Part shown: in pieces, positions 49,001-60,600 of the stretch
Layout: each line of letters begins with the position of its first letter
Numbering within the stretch: position 1 is the stretch's first letter
Assembly: GCF_030936135.1 (NCBI RefSeq)
Contig: NC_082596.1
Location: forward strand, 14,794,155 to 14,858,154
Origin: Gavia stellata
Lineage: Eukaryota > Chordata > Aves > Gaviiformes > Gaviidae
Length of the DNA: 64,000 bases
Direction of reading: 5' to 3'
The notes under the pieces: generated by a model
The model's database searches: none
What the model was told of the DNA's origin: nothing
Seen by the model: only the letters and a program-made list of their open reading frames with translations
Made by a program: the position numbers and the translations under genes

Positions 49001-52000
49001 ATGCAAATATGTAAGACAGCAAAATTCTAGTAATTTATCTGGGATTATGTACTATAGGGCACTGATAACACAATGTGGCCTCCTTAATCGTTAAATTCAA
49101 ATGGCCTGTTGGGGCACCAATAAAATGTTAATATTGCTAACAAATATTGAGATTGCCAGAGATGCTTCTTTTCACATCATTAGGAAAATACAACAGGTAA
49201 GACCCCACAGTGTACAGCTAAACCAGTAATCCACTGGGGAAACTAAATAACAAATGCTTTAGTGTGATCCCAATCCATTCGCTTACATCTACACTAGAAA
49301 AAATAGATCTCAGCTGGCAACAGACACTGAGAACTGAATCTGTCAAGAGAATGACTTATCCTTTCACACTGAGGTGGTCTTTCTTGGAAGAACACATGGA
49401 GAGAATACATCCAGGAATGGGACACCCTGGACCTAGAAGTTCAAGTGGACGTTTCTAGCAAAACTCCATGACACTGTCTCAGTCCAAGCCTCCTTCCAAA
49501 ACTTCTGATTATTGCTTGGCAGAGTGACAAGGTAAACAAGGGAAAAGAAGTTATTGGCCAGGCAAGTTAGCAGGGAAGTTCACTGATGTCAAGACCTCTC
49601 ACTGCTGACATTTTCCAGCAAAGCTCTCTTTGGTGCATGATGTCTAACCAGTTCCACACGCTGCTTTCAGAAGTTCCCCCTTCTCACAGGCTGGGATTGA
49701 ATGGGTGGTGGGCAAGAGAGGTCAGTAGGAGGAAATGTCTAGCCTCCCCTCACCTTTTCTCTTCCCACTCTACCAGCACCTTGCCATTCAGCTCAGAGCC
49801 AGTAACAGGTTCTTGCAGCAATCCCACAGTTTGAACTCTCAGGGAAAAAAAGCAACACTCTACTAAATAAACAAACTGGTCTTTTTTCCCTTCTAATGTC
49901 TATTACTTTTTAGTATGTGCTATGGACACTGCTGTCACTGTTACAGTGTATTTTCTTCTGTACTTAAAGGCGGAGGCTGACTTTTCAGAGGTGCTAATCT
50001 GGCACTGGTTCTGAACATTAAATTGGCTTCATACACAACCAAATGCTGATGACATCAGTGAAAAGAAACATTGTTCATTAAGACCTCCAAGTGGCTGGTT
50101 GGAGATCTTCAGGACAGGACTACACATTGTGCCTTGCTGAACAAGTTAAATACAAACAATGCTTCAGAACACAGCAAGGGATGGGGTCTGAGTCCATTTA
50201 CCCTCCTCTCTGTATTCAGTGAATACTAAAAACCCTTCCAACCAGAAGCAGAGGAATTTTAGTCTGCTACTTCACTGTATGCTATGAGTTAGGAATCAAG
50301 TGAGAATTGGGAATGCACAAGAAACTTCCAATCAATCTCCGCAAGCATGAAGCTCGTAAAAATAATTTTTACTTTTCACTGCTGCATTTTGGGGGTAGCT
50401 TAGAGCAATTCCTTAGAAATGCATACTGAAATATCCCAAGTGTCTGTACAACTCAAAAGGTATCTGCTACTACATCAGGCACACTATCAATCGAAAACTT
50501 CAGTTGCTTTTGAAGAAATTAAATGCTCAAGGACTATATTCTATATTTTTCCTAGGTTATGAATGATGTCCTTCCTCTTCCTTCCAGGTTCTGTGCAAGG
50601 CTCCAGTTACGTGAATGTCCTATTTTCACTCGAATAAAGCCAATTATTTTGTATTTAAGTTTAGACATAGATTCTTTTTTCTTAAAACAACCTCATTTTA
50701 AGCTATAAATACTGTAAAACACTCCCAACATTTCGCATCCCATTTTATGAAAACGGGCAGAGAGCCCTGGCTGACTAATTATAGTTCTTGAAGTATGCTT
50801 GATAGGTGCTTGATGCCCACAAGCACTACCTGCCAAAATCAGTCCCTTCTAACATCGGTTATCTGTAGAGACAGGAAAAAAATAATACTCTTTTTTAATG
50901 TGCTTTTACCCTTTCTGTACTCTATTGCCAATGTTGTTTCCCAGATATTAATATTACCAGCAGTGGGTTAACCCAGTGGCTAACCAGTGCCAGTCACAAG
51001 TGGTGTCCCCCAAGGCTCAGTTTGGGGCTCAGTTTTGATTAATATCTTTATCGATGACCTGGATGAGGGGATCGAGTGCACCCTCAGCAAGTTTGCAGAC
51101 GACACCAAGTTGGGCGGGAGTGTTGATCTACTCGAGGGTCGGAAGGCTCTGCAGAGGGATCTGGACAGGCTGGATCGATGGGCCCAGGCCAATTGTATGA
51201 GGTTCAACAGGGCCAAGTGCCGGGTCCTGCACTGAGTCACAACAACCGCATGCAATGCTACAGGCTTGGGGACGAGTGGCTGGAAAGCTCCCCCACAGAA
51301 AAGGGCCTGCGGTTGCTTATTGACAGCTGGCTGAAGATGAGCCAGCAGTGTGCCCAGGTGGCCAAGAAGGCCAACGCCATCCTGGCCTGTATCAGAAACA
51401 GTGTGGCCAGCAGGAGCAGGGAGGTGATCGTGCCCCTGTACTTGGCACTGGTGAGGCCGCAGCTCGAATCCTCTGTTCAGTTTTGGGCCCCTCCCTACAA
51501 GAAGGACACTGAGGTGCTGGAGTGCGTCCAGAGAAGGGCGACGAAGCTGTTGAGGGGTCTGGAGCACAAATCTGATGAGGAGCGACTGAGGGAACTGGGG
51601 TTGTTCAGTCTGCAGAAGAGGAGGCTGAGGGGAGACCTTATCGCTCTCTACAACTACCTGAAAGGAGGTTGTGGTGAGGTGGATGTTGGTCTCTTCTCCC
51701 AAGTGACAAGTCATAGGACAAGAGGAAATGGTCTCAAGTTGCACCAGGGGAGGTTCAGGCTGGATATTAGGAAAAAGTTCTTCACTGAAAGAGTGGTGAA
51801 GCATTGGAACAGGCTGCCCAGGGAGGTGGTGACATCACCATCACTGGAGGTGTTCAAGGAACGTGTGGACGTGGCATTGCGGGACATGGTTTTGTGGGCA
51901 TGGTGGTGTTGGTTGGTGGTTGGACTTGATGATCATACAGGTCTTTTCCAACCTGAATGATTCTGTGATTCTATGTTTCATTTAAATGAATATATCTAAT

Positions 52001-55000
52001 CAGTACAACATGCAGGTCTGGGCCTCAGCACAACAAATACAATGGAAAATACATGCTAAATGCCGGACAGGTTTCCCTTTTTGTAGCCTGGCATTTTGGT
52101 TCCTCCATTCCTGAAGCCCCAGCAAAATATTCTGTGTACTTAAACAGTTCCTGCCTGAGAAGCCATTTAAAATACACTAGTATTTTAAGCAACTACCCCA
52201 AAATCTGCATTCAGTCTCCCCAGGTCAGTCAGTTCCTCACTTGCTGTCTCTTCCAATTTTCTTTCCTACTTGCCTCCCACCCCCTCATTCCTCCTTTTTT
52301 CTGGACAGCGTCTGGTCTTCGCTCAGCTGGAGCAGGCAGCAGCATGAATGAGAAGCTAGTACCCTAACCGTGCCTCTTTTTTCATGAAGGTAATTAGAAC
52401 TACAGTCTTGAGGGGAAGAAAGGACCCACAGACTCACAGGTTGACTCAAAGACTTTCTTTTCAAAACAATGCTTTAACTCTGGTCATCATGGCTACTGTG
52501 AACTGGAAACATTAAGCTCCTGAACTGAACAGCCTTCATAGGAATTGATTTTTAAGATCTCATTTTAGATTTTGTAACAGCACCACCAGTTCATTGCTCT
52601 TGAATATCACATTTGTCTCTTGGGTTCTTCGTCATTTCCTCGTGTGATGGTCTTCAAAGCACTTTCACAATCATAGATCCACTCAGTACTACCTCTGTTA
52701 GCACTACTCTGGTACACCAAAGATTGCCAGGGCTGCACAGAGAGAGAGTAAATCAAAACATGGAGCTTGTTTCTTTATTAGAAAATGCTGGAGGACGAAA
52801 GCGAGAAGGGATCTAGCATACAAATAAGAATACAGAGGAGAATTACTGTAAATGAACAGTTAATTGTATTACTTCTCTCTGACCTCACCGTTTCCTCTCA
52901 ACCTCTCATAAACTAGGATTTTTTTCCCCTCTTCTTATCAACCTTTCTCCTTTCAGACTATCACTACTTAGAAATCTTGAGATTGACACATTTCAAGTTT
53001 AGCAGAAAAGCTCAATCTTTCCCCAACATGAATCTACCAGTTTTGCAGGTGCCTTTACCAAAAGCTCCTTTGCTTATACTTTTACAGCTCCAACTTACTG
53101 CAGAGTCCTACTAAGATGAAAGCATCATCATGATGTGATGTGATGTTCCCAATTAGATGCCACCAATCTACAGCAGTTTTGGCATTTAACCTCTGTCTGA
53201 TCCTGCCAAATCACACTCAGCAAAGCCTGCATTACCCTCATGACGGAGAGTCTCCAGAGCTTTCATTATGGTCTATGTTGAGCTCACCAATCAACTAGTG
53301 AGAAAACTCTTGTTCTCACATTTAGGTAGGAGACATAAGTCATCAGAATGTATCAGGAAAGGGAGGTATATTTTTTTGTACGTGAAGTATGAAGCCTACC
53401 TCTTTCTCCTGGTCTTCCTGGTTGACCCGGACTTCCTGGAAACCCTTGCATGCCTGGTGATCCTTGTTCACCCTGTGGCCCTGGAGCCCCTGGCCGACCT
53501 GGCTCACCAGGAGGTCCTGCGATGGTTCGTGTTGAGACAGACTGGCTTGGAATGTGGTTCAGAATTGAGTTATATCTTGCCATATGACCTGTCAGGAAAA
53601 AACGTCCTCATTTTCAAGTTGCAGTTGGAGAATCTGGTTCAGCTAAGTTTGTACAGAGCACTGGCAGGTCCTCAAGGCTGTGGTCTGTCGTGCTTTGATA
53701 ATATGGAGTTGTGTGCTTGCTGGTGGAGAACCAGTGGTCTAGGGAGTACATAGAAAAGGGGAAGAACTATTGTGTGGAATTTTATTTCCTTGCTTTGATG
53801 TTTGGGGGTTTTTTTGTATTTTATGCCTATACAAATTTAAAACTGTCACAGCAGAAGTTTCTGTATACTATAAGAGATTGGAGACAATTCAGTCTGTTTT
53901 TGGATGCCTGATGCTAATCAGCTCTAATTGGACATAAATCCACCTGAACACAAATCCAGTTGTAACATAAATCCTGACTGTCTAGCCTAAAATGAACAGA
54001 TCTCCTTGAATGCTCTGAAAAGCATCATATTTGTAATTGTGGCAGGAAAAGATCCATTCTGGAGATAGAAGCATATGAACTATCAATGTACTTACTTACC
54101 CTGGATGAGTTGTTCGCACACTTGCCGAGCAACAGCACGCACCATTGCTTGGGACTGGAGATCACCCTGGATAAGAAGAGCAGCAGTGTCATAACACAAT
54201 TTCTTTCATCATTTCTGTCTTGAAAATGCTTAGAGTGATGAAAGACATTATCCCTAGGAGATTAAAACCTCACAGATGAGAAAAAAGGCCAAAAAGTTTT
54301 GGGATTGCCCTGGTTCCCATTACTGTTTTTAGCCAGCAGAGGTTGGAGAAGATAAACCTAGCAAGAGATTTGGGGACATGCTTAATGCCACATACTTCTC
54401 ACCTTCAAAACATTACTGTAGCTGTATATAAGACAATGTTTGGAAAAGAAGGAAAGATTGCTGAGAAAACTATTGTGCCTGTAAGCACAGAGGAACATAA
54501 ATTGTCGGAGAAAGCTTTTTATGCGATAGAAGGCCAGACAGGAAAAAAAATGGTGGCTAATGTGAACATAGACTTACCCGCTCACCCCTTTCACCCTTAG
54601 CTCCAGGAGGACCCTATGAAAAGATCCAATACAAAATTAATTCTCATTTTGTCCTTGCTCAAAATTTTTAACACCTAAATGTTGTCTCCTTTGCAGCATC
54701 ACAGTAAAAGGAGAAAAACCAAACAAGGAACATGGCTTCAGGAGGCTATGTGACAATAATGAATATACGTTTTCCATTTCAGTACTCAACAAAATGTTCA
54801 CCTTTGGTAATTACATGGTGACAACAACTTTCTTGGGGGTTTGTCACATACTGAATTCTCTTTTTTAAAATGTCAGCAAGGGCAGGCCACCAGATGATGC
54901 ATTTCACATGGCTGAAATGGGTTTAATCATCACTAAGGAAGAGAAGGCTGATAGAAGACAAAATATGGGTCAGAAACTTGTAGCATTTGCTGCACTGAGA

Positions 55001-57618
55001 CTCTGCATCTGCTATGAACAGAGTCAGCAATGGGATTAAACTGCAAGGAAAATGAAGTATGACATTAAAGATAATGTAATACTGTAATGATGGTAAGGAT
55101 CATTATGGATTGGAACAAGTTGTCTAGGGCAGTTACAACTTCACCAGTGGAGGTTTTTGAGGTAAGCTAGACATCTCCCAGGAACTCCTGAAGCAACGAA
55201 AGGTCTGCATGAAGAGGTAACCAGCTGACTGATGCATGGTTAAAGCACAGCTTATTCTCTCCTGGGAAAGAAGAAACTCCTGCAAAGACTGCAAGATTAT
55301 TTCTAGGCATCTTTTCTATTACTCTACCTTTTGGGAAAGATAGTTATTGAAACTCAGTAATTTTTTACCACCTAGCTGTTTTTCAGAACTACCAGAGTCT
55401 AAACATTCACAGCAGAGGTCTTACATGACTCACAGGAATATCTACACTCTAGGAAATCTAGTTTAATATCTGGAACATGTGTTTGGACAGGAACTGAATA
55501 GTCAGCATGTTATACATTGACAGTAATAAGTTCCATAGCTCATCAAATCTCCGTAGTAGATTTCATTATTATACTTAGAAACTATGCAGAACTGGGCATT
55601 AGGTTATTATTATCTTTGCTTATATAATATCAGTCATTTCATTTCCACTTAACCAAATAAAAATGCTTGCATTGGACTAAATCTGCAAAGCAAACTGGAT
55701 TTTGAAAAAAAAATTCTATGCTACAAATCGAGTCAGAAGTACACACTGTCACATTCTGATGCCTTTAAAAATGAAAAAAAATGAGCAGGCTTTATAATTA
55801 ACCAAGTGATTAAATGTTAAAATGTGACTACACAATATTATCTGAACTGTTACAAAGAAAAAGAGGTCCACTGTAAATATTATCTTTTACGTAATTGACA
55901 TGCTCATTTTATAGTTCTAGTTAAACTGGGGTTTGTTTAAAAATAAAGAAAATAATATCTGAAAGACAAACTTAGTATTAGAGGTTCCTAATACTTATTT
56001 TTGATATAGAGGGTGTAATTTTCCACTCAGTGAAACTGATGGTCAAAGTTATAATAACATTCTAGAAAAAGCCCTGATCATTAGTCAGTTGCCCTGATGT
56101 AAACCCAGAGTAACCATGAAAGCCAGTTTTTTAATCATGCAATATTTTCACAGTTTGAAAATCAGAATAATATTTTGGAAATATTCAGGTTAAGAAATGG
56201 CATACTTTGATTTCCTGAGAGTTGCTTGAAGTGCAAAGGAAAAAAAGGAGAAAGTAATTACATACAGACTACAAATTCACATACTGTTAGGTTTTTAACT
56301 TCTGTGTTTTAATCTTGTGTTTTGACTCTCTAATCCCTAAATTCCAAACATTGCATGTAAGAACAACAAATAAATTTAGTTATGAAGAATGAACAAAGAA
56401 AGACCAATATGATGTTTCACTTAGCAACTAGCTGCGAACAGAACATAACCTATAAATATTGAGTAGTTCTGTAAAACAGTGAAGCCAGAATCAGAAACCA
56501 ATTAATCCACCACAGCAGATATAGCAATATTAATTAATTTTACTCACAGGAGCTCCAACATCACCTTGTGGCCCCTGGCTTCCAGTAACACCTGGAACAC
56601 CTGGAGCACCAGGTATACCCTACATGGAAAAAGAAAGAAAATACATAGTGGTGGCGACAATCAACATCCATGAATCCTGATGGGAGAAATAACTGTGTGA
56701 TGGAGAGGAAGTGCACTAAGCAGACAGCACACAGACAGTTCTGCAAATCAAAGACTGGGGATGCTGGGAGAGAGGACTAAGAAGCACATGTTGCAGGAAA
56801 AAGAGCACTGAAAGTACAGCTCTGAGAAAAACACTCGAGAAAAATGGACTCATGTTGCTTGCTTTCTGAAACAGGCACAGATTGCTGAACTGCAAGACTA
56901 AATCCTGTGACCTTCCTACTGTGTTCAGGGGAGATGACTCAGAACATTCTTTGGAAAAAGAATAGGATTGCTTGGAGAATACTCAATACCATCAGCAGTT
57001 TCATCTAATGCCTTAAATCTATCAAGAAGGCGTTAACTTTGCCTAGCTGCCCTAGCTGAGAAGGATGAGACTGATTCTGGAGGCAACATATGTCTTGCTT
57101 GAAGGCTGAATGTGGCCTCTGCTGTCTTCCTTGATTACTCTGTGAGAACTTTTGAATACCTGCACTCACCTCCAGCCTCCAGACCAAGCAAAACTTGGCC
57201 GTTCACTTAAACTAACAATCCTAATTGGAATTTCTTACAAAAAGAAAGTCTTGTTTCAAATGTTAAGAGCACTAATTCCCTTTATATCGTGCAGTTACTT
57301 GACTAAGAACAAGTTATCAATCTGTTGATGGAAGAACTGTGTCCCCTTCCTGTAGGAGACATTTTTTCTTGAGCTAAGTAAGAGTGGAAAGAAATGACAC
57401 TGGACAAGCAGCTCTCTGCCAACCCCGTGCGTCATGAGAATTTTAACTTCCAAGGAGAACCCTTGGCCTTGATCTATCCACTGAAGCCTAGATAACAGAG
57501 TGACCTACAATCCTTCAAAATCCTGCTGACTTTTACAGTAACAAATTCCATGGGCAATACTCACCATTGGGCCAGGAGGTCCTTGTGGGCCTGTGGGTCC
57601 ATCTTTGCCAGGAAGGCC
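39749..57618 (-). CDS. COL14A1: COL14A1 (collagen XIV alpha-1 chain), C-terminal eight coding exons, partial gene
   Basis: Collagen XIV is a secreted FACIT that associates with the surface of collagen I fibrils. In transcript order the visible exons are 57565-57618, 56548-56619, 54578-54613, 54100-54166, 53400-53588, 42537-42614, 41442-41597 and 39749-40074. They join in phase to 978 bases, 325 residues plus TGA. Domain order is: 54 residues of uninterrupted Gly-X-Y (end of COL2), about 46 residues of NC2, about 103 residues of COL1 with two imperfections, GYCDPSSC (the FACIT C-x4-C junction), and an NC1 tail of about 115 residues with a basic end. The paralogue COL12A1 has a very similar COL1 but, as I know it, a different short tail. 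The tail containing [20 protein letters not shown] and the MRPL13 neighbour favour COL14A1. The bulk of the gene (vWA, FNIII and TSPN domains, and the promoter) lies right of the window. Confidence 0.95.
40075..41441 (-). other. COL14A1: COL14A1 intron before the NC1-tail exon
   Basis: 1.37-kb intron. It contains a TA-rich simple-repeat tract near 40163-40212 close to its 3' end. Reading through its donor would add GE and a stop (TAG, complement of 41434-41436). No other element is seen. Confidence 0.85.
40163..40212. repeat. TA-rich simple repeat
   Basis: A mix of TATA and TAGA units (TATATAGATAGATATATTTA, later GTATATATATAATC) about 90 bases upstream of the last COL14A1 coding exon in gene direction. 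Confidence 0.85.
41442..41597 (-). CDS. COL14A1: COL14A1 exon: end of COL1 and FACIT cysteine junction
   Basis: The acceptor is TACGCAG, and the donor GTGAG is seen as CTCAC at 41437-41441. The exon encodes [20 protein letters not shown], then [20 protein letters not shown], then [13 protein letters not shown]. The GESRTG stretch breaks the Gly-X-Y register, one of the two COL1 imperfections typical of types XII and XIV. The C-x4-C pair directly after the helix is the conserved FACIT site for interchain disulfides. Both ends split glycine codons (phase 1). Confidence 0.96.
41598..42536 (-). other. COL14A1: COL14A1 intron
   Basis: 0.94-kb intron with no recognised element. Several open frames here run into the neighbouring exon in a wrong frame and are not genes. 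Confidence 0.85.
42537..42614 (-). CDS. COL14A1: COL14A1 exon: middle of COL1
   Basis: 78 bases between the acceptor CCTTAG and the donor GTAAAA. With the split glycines it reads [20 protein letters not shown] then [16 protein letters not shown] is the second break in the Gly-X-Y register. The neighbouring KGEKG is a charged helix segment usual in FACIT COL1 domains. Confidence 0.95.
48377..48414. repeat. Short inverted repeat
   Basis: Arms TGGCAAAAATTCCA (48377-48390) and TGGAATTTTGCCA (48402-48414) are complementary except for one bulged base. They flank an 11-base loop. Confidence 0.8.
50985..51978 (+). mobile_element. CR1 LINE 3' fragment with part of the RT catalytic region
   Basis: Longest CR1 copy in the window (about 1 kb). 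It begins inside the reverse-transcriptase domain ([20 protein letters not shown]) and includes the FADD catalytic box in [14 protein letters not shown] stop at 51233-51235 (CTGCACTGA) interrupts the frame. The C-terminus then continues with [40 protein letters not shown] and [20 protein letters not shown]. The tail has TTGGACTTGATGATCATACAG and ATTCTGTGATTCTATG. It is the same subfamily as 30072-30880 and is inactive. Confidence 0.95.
53400..53588 (-). CDS. COL14A1: COL14A1 exon: end of NC2 and first part of COL1
   Basis: The acceptor is CTGACAG and the donor GTAGGC. 62 codons with split glycines at both ends. The first 23 residues ([20 protein letters not shown] then TIA) finish NC2. Thirteen perfect Gly-X-Y triplets follow, [19 protein letters not shown] and onward to GRPGER. 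NC2 is the FACIT segment that helps select and trimerise chains. Confidence 0.96.
53589..54099 (-). other. COL14A1: COL14A1 intron
   Basis: 0.5-kb intron with no recognised element. Confidence 0.85.
54100..54166 (-). CDS. COL14A1: COL14A1 exon: start of NC2
   Basis: 67 bases, acceptor TTATCCAG, donor GTAAGT. It encodes [20 protein letters not shown] then IQ plus one base of a glycine codon. The sequence looks helical, with one cysteine (VCEQL), as in NC2 of types XII and XIV. The exon begins in phase 0 and ends in phase 1, so it is where the collagen exon phase changes. Confidence 0.95.
54167..54577 (-). other. COL14A1: COL14A1 intron
   Basis: 0.4-kb intron with no recognised element. The open frame on the + strand here is not a gene. 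Confidence 0.85.
54578..54613 (-). CDS. COL14A1: COL14A1 36-bp exon: last four triplets of COL2
   Basis: Twelve codons, [12 protein letters not shown], between the acceptor TTCATAG and the donor GTAAGT. The exon is too short for ORF calling but is supported by exact splice sites, by phase 0 at both ends and by its position just before NC2. Its length is a multiple of nine, as in ancestral collagen exons. Confidence 0.93.
54614..56547 (-). other. COL14A1: COL14A1 intron with a CR1 remnant
   Basis: 1.9-kb AT-rich intron. The only repeat seen is a short decayed CR1 stretch at 55085-55170. Confidence 0.8.
55085..55170 (+). mobile_element. CR1 LINE remnant (decayed)
   Basis: GATTGGAACAAGTTGTCTAGGG, then ACTTCACCAGTGGAGGTTTTTG, parallels the CR1 ORF segment [18 protein letters not shown] found intact at 51790-51860. 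No tail is visible. It is old. Confidence 0.6.
56548..56619 (-). CDS. COL14A1: COL14A1 72-bp exon of COL2
   Basis: 24 codons, eight Gly-X-Y triplets: [20 protein letters not shown] then VGAP. The acceptor is CATGTAG and the donor GTGAGT. It is in phase 0 at both ends and the triplet register is unbroken. Confidence 0.95.
56620..57564 (-). other. COL14A1: COL14A1 intron
   Basis: 0.95-kb intron with no recognised element. Confidence 0.85.
57565..57618 (-). CDS. COL14A1: COL14A1 54-bp exon of COL2 (most 5' exon visible)
   Basis: 18 codons, [18 protein letters not shown], six perfect triplets. The acceptor is TTTTATAG and the donor GTGAGT. It has the classic 54-base collagen exon length, phase 0 at both ends. 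Confidence 0.95.
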
Positions 57619-60600
57619 CTATAAAAGACAAATATATGCAATTTTATCAGCTTTTTATATGTACTTCATGAATCTGTTTCATTTCATCTAGAAGACTTCT
57701 TTTTTTTTTTTCTTCTTTGTTTTTTCTTAGATTAGTAACTAGTGGTAGTGGTTTCTTAGAAGAAAATTCCCTTATTTGCCCTGGGGAGGGTTTATTTCTG
57801 AAAAGGAGCTATAGCGTTGCCGGTATTTAAAAAAAAAATCCGACTATTCTCACAATACTTTTGAAGTAAGAAGCAGAAATGCAAAACTCTTTGTACTGGC
57901 AATTTTCACCTCTGAGCAAGTTTCACTTCTAACGCTGCTGTAGTGAGGAAAATGAGAGCGCTTGCTGTCAGACTTCTCTACCAGAAGACGGGTCACACTT
58001 CTACATCTGTTCTCACTGGTTGCAACTATTCACAGTCCCACTGATTAAGTGCTGAAAGATGGCAATTGAGAGTGTATCTCTCTGCCCAGCAATACTGTAC
58101 ATATGTACTAGCTATCACCGAGGTCCTGATTCAGGAAGCAGCAGGAATGCTCATGTGGTTTACATTATGAACGTGCTTCAGGGCTTCCAGAAACAAGAGC
58201 CAAAACCTAAAGATAACTTGGAAACTGAAAAGCAAGCAAATCATAGAAAAAAGACTGACCAGATGTAGAAGAAAATACACTATTAATAAAGTATTCTTGC
58301 AAATTAACTAATATGCACATTTTGTATCCACATGCCATAAAGTATGGATTTCTGAACAGCCTGGTGATGTCAATTCTTTAATTACTACACAGACTAAAAA
58401 AAGATAAATATGATCTTATCTCTGGCTCAAGACCAGAATATGGAGGTGAGAGTAGAAGGAAAGAGAGGGTTTGAAAGTGTTTATGCTGACACACACAGTA
58501 AGGAACATTCTAGGCCTCAGTATCTTATAGAGCTTCAGAAAAAAAATTCATAACTTTTTTGTTTTGTACTTTTTTCCCAAAACTTTATTTCTGACACGGT
58601 TTTAGTAATGAATATAGCATGAACTACTAGTTTTATGCTTTACATCATTTGGAAACTATGATTCAAACCTGCTATCATATGGCATAAAAAAAACTGGCTG
58701 GGGAATATTATCTGCTATGTACGTGGAAAGGATTTTTTAAAATTCCACCAGAAGGGTGTTTCAATGATAAAATAAGCCACATAGTCAACTTGTATTATGT
58801 CATCTATGTATCCTTAGACTTGACAAGAAAATACTTTCCTATTTCACAGTGTAGCCGGATGGTTCCTGAAGCTTCAAGGACCAAAGCAGCTCCCTTATCA
58901 CAGTAAGAACTAAAGCAAATGTAACAGCTAAGTGGCATTGAAATAAAGATACTAGTAGTGCCTCTATCACAGTAGTTTTAAGACATTCACCGGGAAAAGA
59001 TTGCAAGCCCAGCTCAATTAAATAAATTTGCAAAGGAAAGTGTGTTCAGTCTTCAAAATTGGTGTTTCTAGAGGAAACAGAGAATGGTATAAAGAACTTT
59101 GAAATGCATTAAAAATTATAAAATAGGCTTTCTCATATTCTCTGGAAGAAGCATTTAGTTGTGAACAATATTTTGAAAAATTCAGTGGTAGCTATTCACA
59201 GTTTTATAACAACATGGAAGTCCCTAAAAGATAATGCAAACTAGACTTGTTTTTGTAACAGTAAAACCTTCAGGAAGTCTGATACCTTCATATTTACAAG
59301 TATGTTTCACTTTTTAAAGCAAAGATTTAAAATCTGCATTTATTTTTGATCAGTCCTGAAGCAAGATGAAAACTGGTTGGACCCTCTTAAGAGCTTAATT
59401 TAACTAGGAGAAGGGAAATGTAGAGCTTTTCACCAACTTTTAGGATCTAGTGTGGATTCATACAAACTTCTAAAGAAAAATAATGATGTATGTCCCTCCC
59501 TTCTCCCATCCCAGTCAAAGTGTAGAACTAACGCTATGATCAGAATTACATTTTCTTTGAATATATTTCACAATTTCTTTCTTCTGAGCAGTATTCTTAC
59601 TCTTGGCTGCTCAAGAATCATCTCCTGACTATTCTCCTAAGATTCATTTATTTGGCACTGTGTCTGTATTGCTTGGCCACAAAAAAGTCACCTCCTAGTG
59701 TATTTGTTAGATGTGAAAATTGCTATTTATAAATGAAGTCAAAGAGAGGTTTGGTTCAAGAAAGAGCATGGCAATATCTGTTCTCTTATGCAGGCAAAAG
59801 ACCAAAGATATTTGTTTGTGCTGCCAACAGGGTTTGAAGATGATATTACACAGACCATCCGATGGACAGAATGGATCTGCTACTCATTCTGAACTTGTGA
59901 GTAGTGAGCAGAGGAAATTAGTAGGTACCAGGAAATTGGCAGGAAGACTGGGAATGTATTTCTTCTGGCTCTTTCTCCCATTATTTTTGGTCTGTGTAAT
60001 GTAGAAGAAAATAGGGCACTGTGAGAATTCACAAAGTTGTATTCTGAGCATTGAAGCCTTAAAGATGTTACTTAGTCTCCTGTTCACTGAAGTCTCCTTT
60101 TTGCTTAACCAACTGGGGGAATTACATAGCACAACAGCACTTTCTCTCTGATGCAGTCACACCCAGGATAGGAATGACTCTGTACAGAGCCACTGAATTT
60201 CCTCCATGGAGCTGCATGTCCAAGAGCAGGATGGGACAGATTTTGATGTGTGACCTCAGATGTAGGGCAGTTTAGAATCAAGAAGTATATTATTTTGGAT
60301 GGTTAACTTAAATCAGGACATATTTTACTAATGGCATGAAAAACAGTTATGGAGAAACAGTGTAACTACGACAGAATTTTTTACAAGGGATTTTATTTGC
60401 CAGAATACAAATGGCATCGCAGAATATAGGCACCACCTAAATCCCTGTAAAATCTCAAGTCTGCTGAAGTCAGTACTGCTGCTGACCTCACTATAAACTC
60501 TTCAGCTTTCAGTAGCCTGGAATTTGTTTGGGGTATTGTGGAGAGGTGATTTTTCAAGTAGGACTAGATACTGGCAAAACCTTAACTGAAGCTATTGAGC

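Larger units (their letters stand above)
42615..53399 (-). other. COL14A1: COL14A1 long intron (10.8 kb) with one CR1
   Basis: This is the largest complete COL14A1 intron in the window. It carries the CR1 fragment at 50985-51978, antisense to the gene, and a hairpin-forming inverted repeat at 48377-48414. Two small local duplications are also present: GGGTTTCAGGG near 45531-45569 and ATGCTGAGACCCA near 45677-45712. No other exon or repeat family was recognised. Confidence 0.8.

Noticed and set aside
50980..51960. 274-codon minus-strand and 260-codon plus-strand ORFs
   Set aside because: Both fall within the CR1 copy. The plus frame is the element's own ORF after a stop, and the minus frame has no independent support.
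53268..53753. 161-codon plus-strand ORF
   Set aside because: It is antisense to the COL14A1 NC2/COL1 exon and open only because of the glycine/proline-rich codons opposite.
39749..57618. COL12A1 as an alternative name for the collagen gene
   Set aside because: COL1 is similar between XII and XIV, but the long tail after GYCDPSSC and the adjacent MRPL13 fit COL14A1.
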